A DNA stretch of 13,702 nt from Flavobacteriales bacterium UBA6969 (lineage in GTDB: Bacteria; Bacteroidota; Bacteroidia; Flavobacteriales_D; Sanyastnellaceae): assembly GCA_002448555.1 (NCBI GenBank), contig DJYV01000123.1:1-13702 (forward strand), written 5' to 3'. How positions within the stretch are numbered: the first letter of the stretch is position 1; each line of letters opens with the position of its first letter. Below the pieces are notes generated by a model. It was not told the DNA's origin, made no database searches, and saw nothing but the letters and a program-made list of their open reading frames with translations. A program made the position numbers and the translations under genes. Shown piece after piece: positions 7,203 to 13,702 of the stretch.

Positions 7203-8734
7203 CAACCGAGGTCAAATTTGATGCCCTGTGCCAACGGTAAGGTGCGGCCGTAATTGACGGTATTGGTTTGTCGGCGCATATATGCTTTCCACGCATCGGA
7301 GCCTGATTCGCGGCCACCGCCCGTTTCTTTTTCTCCGCCAAACGCTCCGCCGATTTCGGCACCGGAAGTGCCGATGTTGATGTTCGCAATGCCGCAATCA
7401 GACCCGCTTGCACACAGGAACGCTTCAGCTTCCCGCACGTTGTTGGTCATGATGGCCGAGGAAAGCCCTTGTGCGACATTGTTTTGCATGGCAATGGCCT
7501 CATCCAATTCGTCGTATGGCATGATGTACAACAGCGGCGCGAAGGTTTCGTGTTGGACGATCGCCATGTCATTGGACGCTTCAGCAATGGACGGGCTGAC
7601 ATAACAACCGCTTTCGTATCCAGCACCCTCGAGCTTCCCTCCTTTCACAACAAATTTTCCCCCTTGGTCTTCGACTGCCTGAAGCGCATCCAAGTACATC
7701 TGGACGGCATCTTGGTCGGTCAGCGGTCCGACGTGGTTGTTTTGGTCGAGGGGGTTGCCGATGCTCAACTGCTGGTAGGCATTAGCCAACACGTTTTTGA
7801 CCTGATCGTAGATGGATCGGTGGATGATCAAACGGCGCGTGGATGTGCAACGCTGGCCGCATGTTCCGACAGCACCAAACACCGCTGCAGGCACAACCAT
7901 GTCGAGGTCGGCGTCCGGTGTGATAATGATGGCGTTGTTTCCGCCCAATTCTAGCAAAGCACGGCCCAATCGAGCGCCGACTGTGGCGCCAACAGCTTTA
8001 CCCATTCGTGTGCTTCCGGTCGCACTAACGAGTGGAATGCGACCGTCGGCGCTGATTTTCTCCCCGATGTTGGCATAGCCATTCACTACGCAAGACAAAG
8101 CCGCGGGAACGTCGTTGGCTTCAGCGACCTCGTTCCAAATGTGCTGGCAAGCAATAGAGCAGAGGGCGCTCTTTTCGGAGGGCTTCCAAACACACGAATC
8201 ACCGCAGATCCATGCAAGGGCTGTGTTCCAAGCCCAAACGGCGACAGGAAAGTTGAAAGCAGAGATGATACCAACCACTCCGAGTGGGTGATACTGTTCA
8301 AACATGCGGTGTTCAGGCCGCTCGGAATGTGTTGTCATTCCGTATAGCTGACGGCTCAGGCCGACCGCAAAGTCACAGATGTCAATCATCTCCTGCACTT
8401 CGCCCAACCCTTCTTGCAGTGACTTACCCATCTCATAACTCACCAAGGCACCCAATGCGTCCTTCTTTTCGCGAAGAGCGTCTCCAAATTGACGAACTAC
8501 CTCTCCCCTTTTGGGAGCAGGGACATTTCTCCATTCCACAAAGGCGGCTTGGGCCGCTTTAATGACGCGGTCGTATTCTTCCTCGGTTGCGCTTGTAAGC
8601 GATGCAATGACTTTGCCGTCGACAGGAGAAATTGAATCAATGACAGGCCCCGATCCAAATGCTTCGGTGCCGATCATGACGCCGGGGTTGGTGGATTGAA
8701 TGTTGAGTTGGCGGAGGATGTTTTGGATGTCCAT
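7202..8734 (-). CDS. amaB: ALDH7-family L-aminoadipate-semialdehyde / piperideine-6-carboxylate dehydrogenase
   Basis: This encodes 510 residues, the normal length for the antiquitin (ALDH7) family. It oxidises alpha-aminoadipate semialdehyde to alpha-aminoadipate with NAD+, a step of lysine catabolism in the cytosol. Visible catalytic parts are Asn161 in FNFP, Lys184 in KPSE (cofactor), Glu262 in LELGGN and nucleophile Cys296 in GQRCTS. The C-terminal stretch GGEKETGGGRESGSDAW followed by KAYMRRQTNTVNYG is the ALDH7 hallmark and separates it from other aldehyde dehydrogenases. The ATG at 8734 lies just downstream of a strong Bacteroidota promoter match. It is followed directly by the TlpA-like lipoprotein gene through TGATG. 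No other lysine-degradation genes lie in the window, so the pathway is inferred from the family; betaine-aldehyde-type side activities are possible. Confidence 0.93.
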   Translation of the reverse strand: MDIQNILRQLNIQSTNPGVMIGTEAFGSGPVIDSISPVDGKVIASLTSATEEEYDRVIKAAQAAFVEWRNVPAPKRGEVVRQFGDALREKKDALGALVSYEMGKSLQEGLGEVQEMIDICDFAVGLSRQLYGMTTHSERPEHRMFEQYHPLGVVGIISAFNFPVAVWAWNTALAWICGDSCVWKPSEKSALCSIACQHIWNEVAEANDVPAALSCVVNGYANIGEKISADGRIPLVSATGSTRMGKAVGATVGARLGRALLELGGNNAIIITPDADLDMVVPAAVFGAVGTCGQRCTSTRRLIIHRSIYDQVKNVLANAYQQLSIGNPLDQNNHVGPLTDQDAVQMYLDALQAVEDQGGKFVVKGGKLEGAGYESGCYVSPSIAEASNDMAIVQHETFAPLLYIMPYDELDEAIAMQNNVAQGLSSAIMTNNVREAEAFLCASGSDCGIANINIGTSGAEIGGAFGGEKETGGGRESGSDAWKAYMRRQTNTVNYGRTLPLAQGIKFDLG

Positions 8735-8754
8735 GGTGATGAAATATTCAGCCG

Positions 8755-8784
8755 CAAAGGTAGCTTGGGGGGTTTGGCCGGCAA
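8755..8784 (-). promoter_or_regulatory. Bacteroidota-type promoter of amaB
   Basis: On the minus strand, TTG (8784-8782) is followed after exactly 19 bp by TACCTTTG (8762-8755). This is a full match to the Bacteroidota consensus TTG-N17-23-TAnnTTTG. Transcription should start near 8745-8750, which leaves only about 10-15 bases before ATG 8734, so the transcript would be almost leaderless. It indicates that amaB and the TlpA gene form a unit separate from mnmG. Confidence 0.7.
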
Positions 8785-8904
8785 AGCGTGTTAAAGTACT
8801 GACAGCCAGACATTTGCCTAAATAAACTTTCGTCGACGATTCGATGCGTGGTTCACGAAGGGGTGCTTGGCCCTTGACGGGCGTGGAAATAGCTTTATTT
8901 AAGA

Positions 8905-8920
8905 TGTTTCACGTGAAACA
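8905..8920. other. parS: parS centromere site (perfect ParB-binding palindrome)
   Basis: The sequence TGTTTCACGTGAAACA is a perfect 16-bp palindrome and matches the broadly conserved bacterial chromosomal parS consensus at every position. ParB (Spo0J) loads at such sites, clamps and spreads along flanking DNA, and with ParA and SMC organises segregation of the origin region. It lies 3 bp beyond the mnmG stop codon, in the intergenic gap before the amaB promoter. There is no loop and no T-run, so a terminator reading is poor. No parA or parB gene lies in the window. Confidence 0.85.
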
Positions 8921-8922
8921 CT

Positions 8923-10794
8923 TTATCGACCGAGCCGAACGAGAAGAACAGCCAGGTCGGAAGCGCTCACCCCGGAAATTCTCGAAGCGGTGGCGAGGGT
9001 GTCGGGTTGTTTGGCCGAAAGCTTTTCTCGTGCCTCGCTGCTGAGCGATTCCAAAGCGTGGTAATCAAAGTCTTTAGGGATGCTGACATAATCCAATCGC
9101 TGCAGCTTATCGGCTACCGCCTGCTCCTTTTCGATATAGCCCTGGTATTTGATTTCGACCTCCATGCTTTCCAAATCAGACGGTGTAAGCGCGTGGGCAT
9201 TGGATAGTGTGGTCACCCCTTCCATGTGGTCAATCATATCATTGATTCCGATGTTGGGCCGTGTCAGAATAGAAATGGCTTTCTGTTTCTGCTTTAAAGG
9301 CGCAGAACCTTTTGCCTTCAATAAGCTAGCCGCGTCGTCTGGAGACACACTGAGTTTTTCCAATCCTTTGCGCATGCCTTGGACTCGGTCGCGCTTGTTC
9401 TCGAGCTTGCGCAAGCGATCGTCATCGGCTAACCCAAAACTGTGGGACAACGGAGTGAGTCGCTGATCTGCGTTGTCCTGCCGAAGGAGGATGCGGTATT
9501 CAGCTCGCGAAGTGAACATGCGGTACGGCTCTTTGGTGCCTTTGGTGACAAGGTCATCAATCAAGACGCCGACATACGCTTGATTACGTTTCAACACAAT
9601 CGGCTCTTTGTTCCACGTGGAACGTGCTGCGTTGATTCCGGCCATGATGCCTTGAGCTGCGGCTTCTTCGTAGCCGGTGGTCCCATTGATTTGGCCTGCA
9701 AAAAAGAGGTTGTTGATGGCCTTGGTCTCGAGGCTGTGGCGGAGTTGAGTGGGGTGGAAAAAGTCATACTCAACCGCATACCCAGGCCGGAAGAACTTCA
9801 CGTTTTCAAACCCAGGTACAGCGCGCAAGGCGCGAACTTGGACATCTTCAGGCAGGCTTGTGCTGAATCCGTTCACATAGACTTCAATGGTGTCCCATCC
9901 TTCAGGCTCGACAAATAGCTGGTGTGCGTCTTTGTCGCTGAACCGCTCGATTTTGTCCTCGATGCTCGGGCAATACCTAGGCCCCAACCCCTGGATGCGG
10001 CCGTTGAACATGGGCGATCGGTCAAACCCTTCGCGCAGCAGGTCGTGGACGCCCGTGTTGGTGTAGGCGATGTGGCAACTGCGCTGGTGCTTGAGCAAAG
10101 GGGTTTCGGTGTATGAGAAGCGCTGCGGATTGTCATCTCCCTTTTGCTCCTCCATTACCGTGTAGTTAATGCTTCGGCCGTCCACACGCGGAGGGGTTCC
10201 TGTTTTCATTCGGTCAGCACTGAAGCCGTGTTCCACCAATTGCTCAGTAATGCCACGTACGGCCTTCTCACCAGCGCGCCCACCGCCAAATTGCTTCTCA
10301 CCGATGTGCATGAGGCCGTTGAGGAATGTGCCCGCGGTCACGACAACCGAACGGGAACGAATGGTGGCGCCCAATTGGGTCTTCACGCCCACACACACTC
10401 CATTTTCGATGAGCAATTCGATCACAGCGTCCTGCCAAAAATCAAGTTTCGGCGTTTGTTCCAGCATTAATCGCCATTTTTCAGCGAAACGCATGCGGTC
10501 GTTTTGGGTGCGTGGCGACCACATAGCGGGTCCTTTGGACCGGTTCAACATGCGGAACTGAATGGCGCTGTGGTCACTGATAATGCCTGAATATCCTCCC
10601 AACGCATCAATTTCCCGAATGATCTGTCCTTTAGCGATACCGCCCATTGCGGGGTTGCAGGACATCTGACCAATGACCCCCATGTTCATGGTGATGAGCA
10701 GGGTAGAGGCTCCGAGGTTTGCGGCAGCAGCAGCAGCTTCATTGCCCGCGTGTCCTGCTCCAACTACGATGACGTCGTATGTGTCGTGGATCAT
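8923..10794 (-). CDS. mnmG: tRNA uridine-5-carboxymethylaminomethyl modification enzyme MnmG (GidA)
   Basis: This encodes 623 residues from ATG 10794. Together with MnmE, MnmG installs the carboxymethylaminomethyl group on U34 of certain tRNAs using FAD and methylene-tetrahydrofolate. Visible marks are the FAD-binding loop VGAGHAGNEAA (from residue 11), QMSCNPAMGGIAKG with Cys46, RYCPSIEDKI with Cys275 (equivalent to the second catalytic cysteine), the FAD-site block FAGQINGTTGYEEAAAQG, SRAEYRILLRQDNAD, and the C-terminal MnmE/tRNA-binding end ASRISGVSASDLAVLL. Length and motifs are complete. The start overlaps the ybeY stop as ATGA (10791-10794). An in-frame upstream start at 10824 would lie well inside ybeY and add ten unconserved residues, so it is rejected. 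A parS-like palindrome is embedded at 9609-9624 and a perfect parS follows the stop. mnmE is not in the window. Confidence 0.96.
   Translation of the reverse strand: MIHDTYDVIVVGAGHAGNEAAAAAANLGASTLLITMNMGVIGQMSCNPAMGGIAKGQIIREIDALGGYSGIISDHSAIQFRMLNRSKGPAMWSPRTQNDRMRFAEKWRLMLEQTPKLDFWQDAVIELLIENGVCVGVKTQLGATIRSRSVVVTAGTFLNGLMHIGEKQFGGGRAGEKAVRGITEQLVEHGFSADRMKTGTPPRVDGRSINYTVMEEQKGDDNPQRFSYTETPLLKHQRSCHIAYTNTGVHDLLREGFDRSPMFNGRIQGLGPRYCPSIEDKIERFSDKDAHQLFVEPEGWDTIEVYVNGFSTSLPEDVQVRALRAVPGFENVKFFRPGYAVEYDFFHPTQLRHSLETKAINNLFFAGQINGTTGYEEAAAQGIMAGINAARSTWNKEPIVLKRNQAYVGVLIDDLVTKGTKEPYRMFTSRAEYRILLRQDNADQRLTPLSHSFGLADDDRLRKLENKRDRVQGMRKGLEKLSVSPDDAASLLKAKGSAPLKQKQKAISILTRPNIGINDMIDHMEGVTTLSNAHALTPSDLESMEVEIKYQGYIEKEQAVADKLQRLDYVSIPKDFDYHALESLSSEAREKLSAKQPDTLATASRISGVSASDLAVLLVRLGR
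9609..9624. other. parS: Second parS-like palindrome inside mnmG
   Basis: TGTTCCACGTGGAACG contains a 14-bp perfect palindrome (9610-9623) and matches the parS consensus at 13 of 16 positions; similar CCACGTGG-centred sites act as parS in other bacteria. It encodes RSTWN just after the conserved GINAAR segment, in a part of MnmG that varies between species, so codons there can accommodate the site. It lies about 700 bp from the perfect parS. Function is inferred from sequence only. Confidence 0.6.
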
Positions 10795-11219
10795 GTGTAG
10801 CGTTCGTAGTAGCGCGCAATCCATTCATCCTCCTGGTTGCGCATGGTTTTTTGCTCGGCGTCTGTTTTGTCTCTGTACCCGACAAGGTGGAGATGTCCAT
10901 GGATAATCACACGAAGTAACTCATTGATAAACAGCTGATTGTGTGTTTTTGCATTGGCCTTGATGCGGTCGACGGAAAGCATCAAATCTCCCGCGATTTC
11001 ATCCGCTTCGCAGTAGTCAAACGTGATGATATCAGTGTAGTAATCGTGCTGCAGGTGGGTTCTGTTCACCTCCAACAGGTAATCGTCCGAGCAGAACACG
11101 ACAGCGAGTTCACCAATGGTTTTGCCATGTGCAGCCGCAAAATCATGGATCCACGCTCGGATGTTGCGTCGGTTGGGGCACCGAAAAGCGTGGTCGGCAT
11201 TGTGAAATTGGAATGCCAA
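10791..11219 (-). CDS. ybeY: Endoribonuclease YbeY (16S rRNA maturation)
   Basis: This encodes 142 residues. YbeY is a metal-dependent RNase needed for 16S rRNA 3'-end maturation and ribosome quality control. Visible marks are YTDIITFDY (61-69), GDLMLSVDRI (78-86) and the metal site HGHLHLVGYRDK (107-118). His107 and His111 are present; the third ligand, His in E. coli (GYDH), is replaced by Asp117 (GYRDK), which as far as I know is usual in Bacteroidota. The only credible start is TTG at 11219, because no ATG or GTG lies in frame until after conserved residues. It begins 11 bp after the ATPase gene and its TGA overlaps the mnmG ATG, so it is likely coupled to both. Confidence 0.92.
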   Translation of the reverse strand: MAFQFHNADHAFRCPNRRNIRAWIHDFAAAHGKTIGELAVVFCSDDYLLEVNRTHLQHDYYTDIITFDYCEADEIAGDLMLSVDRIKANAKTHNQLFINELLRVIIHGHLHLVGYRDKTDAEQKTMRNQEDEWIARYYERYT

Positions 11220-11230
11220 GGATAGGGAGG

Positions 11231-11650
11231 TTAGGACGCCGCGAAGACGTCGTTGAAGGTCAACTCAACAATGCGACCATCATCATCAAACGTGCATTCA
11301 TCAGCGAGGCTGCGCATGAGGAAAACGCCGCGTCCATTGGGTTTTTCGATGTTCTCGGGCGAGGTGGGGTCAGGGACGTTTTCGAAGTCAAAGCCCGCAC
11401 CTTGGTCGGTGATTTTGAAGAAGAGGTTACGCGCTTGTAGTTCGTACTCAACGACAACGGTTTTGTTGTCTTGCAATTTATTACCGTGGACGATGGCGTT
11501 GTTGACAGCCTCTGTCATGGCGATCAATACGTCGCCATAGCATTCGTCGTCGAATGCGTTATTGTCTCGAATTTCATCGATCAAACGCTCAATGATCGCA
11601 ATATTCTCCGGCTGGGAAGCAAATTCCAATTTGTGCATGGTCTCAATCAT
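11231..11650 (-). CDS. RsbW-like ATP-binding protein (HATPase_c_2, anti-sigma / serine kinase type)
   Basis: This encodes 139 residues with the GHKL ATPase layout: an N-box EAVNNAIVHG (47-56), a G1 box DQGAGFDF (82-89) and a G2 region GRGVFLMRSLAD (107-117 and around). This small one-domain form is that of RsbW and SpoIIAB, which bind a sigma factor or phosphorylate a STAS anti-anti-sigma partner. The ATP site appears intact. No STAS, sigma factor or SpoIIE phosphatase gene is visible, so the target is unknown. It sits 5 bp after the DUF4175-like gene and 11 bp before ybeY, inside a packed operon. The start is ATG 11650; the in-frame ATG at 11638 (M5) is a possible alternative. Confidence 0.85.
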   Translation of the reverse strand: MIETMHKLEFASQPENIAIIERLIDEIRDNNAFDDECYGDVLIAMTEAVNNAIVHGNKLQDNKTVVVEYELQARNLFFKITDQGAGFDFENVPDPTSPENIEKPNGRGVFLMRSLADECTFDDDGRIVELTFNDVFAAS

Positions 11651-11655
11651 AATGC

Positions 11656-13702
11656 CTAGCGTTCGGGTTGAAGCTCGAGGGTGGGCTTTGTGTCGTCCAA
11701 ATTATTGAAATAATCATTGACTCGGTCCCGGTAATACCCCTGCAATTCAAGTGGAATTGTTCGTAACCATTCAGCTTCACGTGCTTTTTGGTCGAGGTAT
11801 TCCAGGAGCGGGGCGGGGGTGGTGGCGAGGTTTTGATTGCCGGTGGTGGATTTGCGCTTGTCGTCTTCACCCCGCGTCATCTCCGCTTTTTCGGCTTCCA
11901 GCAAACGCACCAACAGCTCTTGTTGGCGCTCGAGGGTTTCGATGGTCACATCTTTGTTGACCAGGTCGCGCTCGATTTCCTCCATCTCTTTGGCGATGTC
12001 GCTCATTTGTGTGCCGTCGCCGGAGCCGTCAGCGTTGAGTTCCTGGGCTTTCTTCTCGGCCATTTGGCGGAGCGCCGCCTGCTGTGCGGCCATCTGGGCC
12101 AGCTCTTTGCTGAGCTGCCGTTGCTGGCGACCTTCGGGGCCGGCATTGGCGCCTTCCCCCATCATTTCTTTCATTTTTTGCAAGCGTTCACTGAGGGATT
12201 GCTGCATCTTTTTGATGTCGCCTGCACTCGGCGAAGGTTTGGGCTTGCCGTTGCCACCGGGGTTTTCGCAGTTGCCGCTCCCCGGCTGCTTTTGCGCCAT
12301 GTCCTGCTGCATTTGCTGCAGCGCGTCATCCAACATCAAAGCCAGGTTGTTGAAGCTGGTCATCACGTACTGCTGGTTGCTGGTGATGAGGTCGGTTTCG
12401 CGGTCGCCGAAGCCGCCCAACGCCTGTTCCATGTGGTGGTTGATGAGGCCAATTTCCCGGTTGACTGCGGGAGCTATTTGAGGGATGCGCAGGCTCAATT
12501 CAAACAAAGAGTCTTCTACCATGTGTGCGTCGTCCTTGAGCCGGCGTTGGGTTTGTCCATGGAGGACGTAGGCCGGGTCGTTGTCGCTAGTGGTTCGCAA
12601 TGCCTCCATCAATCCCTCCTCGTCAAACGACAGGTCGATGATGTTTTCGAGCAACGCCCGCAAGGCCTCCATATCGATCTCCACGGATTCCTCGCTTTGC
12701 TGCTGCATCATACTTTCCATCTGTTCCGCCATCTGCTGCATTTCATCCGCCGCCTGCTGCTGCTGCTGGGAGGCCTTTTTGTTTTTTTCTTGCTCTAATC
12801 GATCGGAGCTTTCATTCATTTTTTGTTCGATGGATTCGCTTTCTTCGGTGCGGTCCATTGTGGCGTTCGGGTTTTCGAGTTCTTGGTTGTCTTCGTCCAG
12901 CTGGTCCAAGCGCTCTTGGATTTCTTCAAACTCCTCGTTCAATGCGTCTTGCTCCGCTTTGAGGCTATCGCTGGGACTTTCTTCATTGCGTGTTTTTTCC
13001 GCAAGCTCTTCCTGTTTTTCTGCAAGTTCCTTGAGGTCCTCAATGGCTTCTTCCATTTTCACCTCGTATTCCAGTTGTTTGAATTGCTCAAGCGCACGGT
13101 CCAACTCTTTTTCCAAGGACTCTTGGTCGACCTGCATGTTTTCGAGTTGCTCTTGAATCTGCTCCAAGGCATCTGGATCCATCTCATCCATGAGCCGTTG
13201 CATCTCCTCGTACATCTCTTTAAGCTCATCGCTCATGACCTGCTCCATGAGCTCTTGGAGTTGTTCTTGTTTTTCTAGGATGCGATCTTCTTCCGGGCTG
13301 AATTCGTTGGCGCGCTTGTCTTTTTCGCTGTTTTGTTGCTGCAGTTCTTCGAGGTTCTCGCGGAGCTCATCCTGTTTTTTCATCAACTCCTCCATGGCCC
13401 GCTCATCTTTCCAGTCGATTTCCGAATCTTCTGCCAGTTGCCGGCGGAGCTCCTCCATTTCCTCGCGCAGTTCTGCGGCGCTTTCGCGCGCTTGCCGCAT
13501 CTGTTCCTCGATGTCGGCGTTTGCTTGATCGCGCTCCTCACGAATGTCTAACTCCGAAGGCGGGGCAAAGGTGCGGGGGGTGGATCGCGCCATCTTGGGG
13601 CCGTGGATGCGGTCGTTGTCCCACACCTCGAACCAATACTCGAGCACATCCCCTTGTACAACACCCAACTCCGCGAGGGACCACTCAAAGAAAAACCGGT
13701 CG
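11656..13702 (-). CDS. DUF4175-like large coiled-coil protein, N-terminus off the window
   Basis: 681 residues are visible and the frame is open through the right edge (first full codon GAC at 13701), so a start at TTG 13668 would be artificial. The visible part begins with a beta-strand-like segment (FFFEWSLAELG, VLEYWFEVWDND). A very long charged coiled coil rich in E, Q, K and L follows, from about visible residue 45 to 330. Next come a more globular helical segment (about 345-465), a Gly/Pro/Asn linker (about 470-495), a second coil, and an ending with LRTIPLELQGYYRDRVNDYFNN. This agrees with the C-terminal part of the long DUF4175-type Bacteroidota proteins, whose missing N-terminus usually carries membrane helices. 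Its function is unknown. It is the first visible gene of the unit with the ATPase, ybeY and mnmG. Family assignment rests on architecture and neighbours. Confidence 0.75.
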   Translation of the reverse strand, partial: DRFFFEWSLAELGVVQGDVLEYWFEVWDNDRIHGPKMARSTPRTFAPPSELDIREERDQANADIEEQMRQARESAAELREEMEELRRQLAEDSEIDWKDERAMEELMKKQDELRENLEELQQQNSEKDKRANEFSPEEDRILEKQEQLQELMEQVMSDELKEMYEEMQRLMDEMDPDALEQIQEQLENMQVDQESLEKELDRALEQFKQLEYEVKMEEAIEDLKELAEKQEELAEKTRNEESPSDSLKAEQDALNEEFEEIQERLDQLDEDNQELENPNATMDRTEESESIEQKMNESSDRLEQEKNKKASQQQQQAADEMQQMAEQMESMMQQQSEESVEIDMEALRALLENIIDLSFDEEGLMEALRTTSDNDPAYVLHGQTQRRLKDDAHMVEDSLFELSLRIPQIAPAVNREIGLINHHMEQALGGFGDRETDLITSNQQYVMTSFNNLALMLDDALQQMQQDMAQKQPGSGNCENPGGNGKPKPSPSAGDIKKMQQSLSERLQKMKEMMGEGANAGPEGRQQRQLSKELAQMAAQQAALRQMAEKKAQELNADGSGDGTQMSDIAKEMEEIERDLVNKDVTIETLERQQELLVRLLEAEKAEMTRGEDDKRKSTTGNQNLATTPAPLLEYLDQKAREAEWLRTIPLELQGYYRDRVNDYFNNLDDTKPTLELQPER
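12754..12768. repeat. Short CTG/CAG triplet run in the coiled-coil gene
   Basis: Five CTG triplets in a row (CAG on the coding strand) encode part of a polyglutamine run in the DUF4175-like protein. The tract is short but could vary in length by slippage without breaking the frame. Confidence 0.5.

Noticed and set aside
8905..8920. Palindrome after mnmG as an intrinsic terminator
   Set aside because: There is no loop and no following T-run, and the exact parS consensus explains it better.
11776..11785. TTCACGTG at 11776-11783, and CACGTG at 5420-5425, as parS sites
   Set aside because: Each keeps the core on one side only and is not palindromic beyond it, so both are weak matches.
11788..12798. 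336-residue plus-strand open frame opposite the coiled-coil gene, with other long frames at 11837-12481 and 12581-13156
   Set aside because: These are antisense shadows of the E/Q-rich coiled coil, giving artificial L/F/H/V-rich or S/C-rich proteins with no family features. The minus-strand frame has real domain structure.
13588..13668. TTG 13668 as the true start of the DUF4175-like gene
   Set aside because: The frame continues upstream to the window edge with good protein sequence (FFFEWSLAEL), so the gene is truncated by the window.

Overview
This window looks like a piece of a Bacteroidota chromosome, most likely a marine Flavobacteriales-type organism of medium GC. The evidence is a TlpA-type lipoprotein with the N-terminal domain common in that phylum, a DUF4175-like coiled-coil protein placed before an RsbW-like ATPase, ybeY and mnmG, Bacteroidota-style signal peptides, few clear Shine-Dalgarno sites, and one promoter with the phylum's TTG-N19-TAnnTTTG architecture. 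No phage, insertion sequence, CRISPR array, tRNA or rRNA was found.

Layout from left to right. Positions 1-3746 (minus strand) hold a two-gene unit. A secreted repeat protein of the YwqK/MORN type comes first in transcription, followed 14 bp later by a large multi-PAS sensor protein that runs off the left edge. A 380-bp divergent intergenic region (3747-4126) contains a bulged hairpin and a direct repeat. Next is a plus-strand reading frame (4127-6055) that joins a complete ribose-5-phosphate isomerase B (RpiB) to a complete M28 zinc peptidase through what looks like an internal signal peptide. Its 3' end overlaps the convergent minus-strand unit by 23 bp.

Positions 6033-8734 (minus) hold an ALDH7-family semialdehyde dehydrogenase (amaB-like). 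It is coupled by a TGATG overlap to a TlpA-like thioredoxin-fold lipoprotein, and both probably use the promoter at 8755-8784. Positions 8923-13702 (minus) hold a tightly packed four-gene unit read in the order DUF4175-like protein (its N-terminus lies off the right edge), RsbW-like ATP-binding protein, ybeY (TTG start), mnmG. The gaps are 5 bp, 11 bp and an ATGA overlap. It joins ribosome maturation (YbeY) and tRNA wobble modification (MnmG) to a possible regulatory kinase.

Two observations stand out. First, a perfect 16-bp parS centromere palindrome (8905-8920) lies just after mnmG, and a second parS-like palindrome lies inside mnmG (9609-9624). This suggests the window lies in the ParB-loading, origin-proximal part of the chromosome. 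Second, the RpiB-M28 open frame would put a cytosolic sugar-phosphate isomerase and an exported peptidase on one polypeptide. It is either a real fusion, two products from one frame, or the result of a one-base insertion at an ancestral ATGA gene junction.
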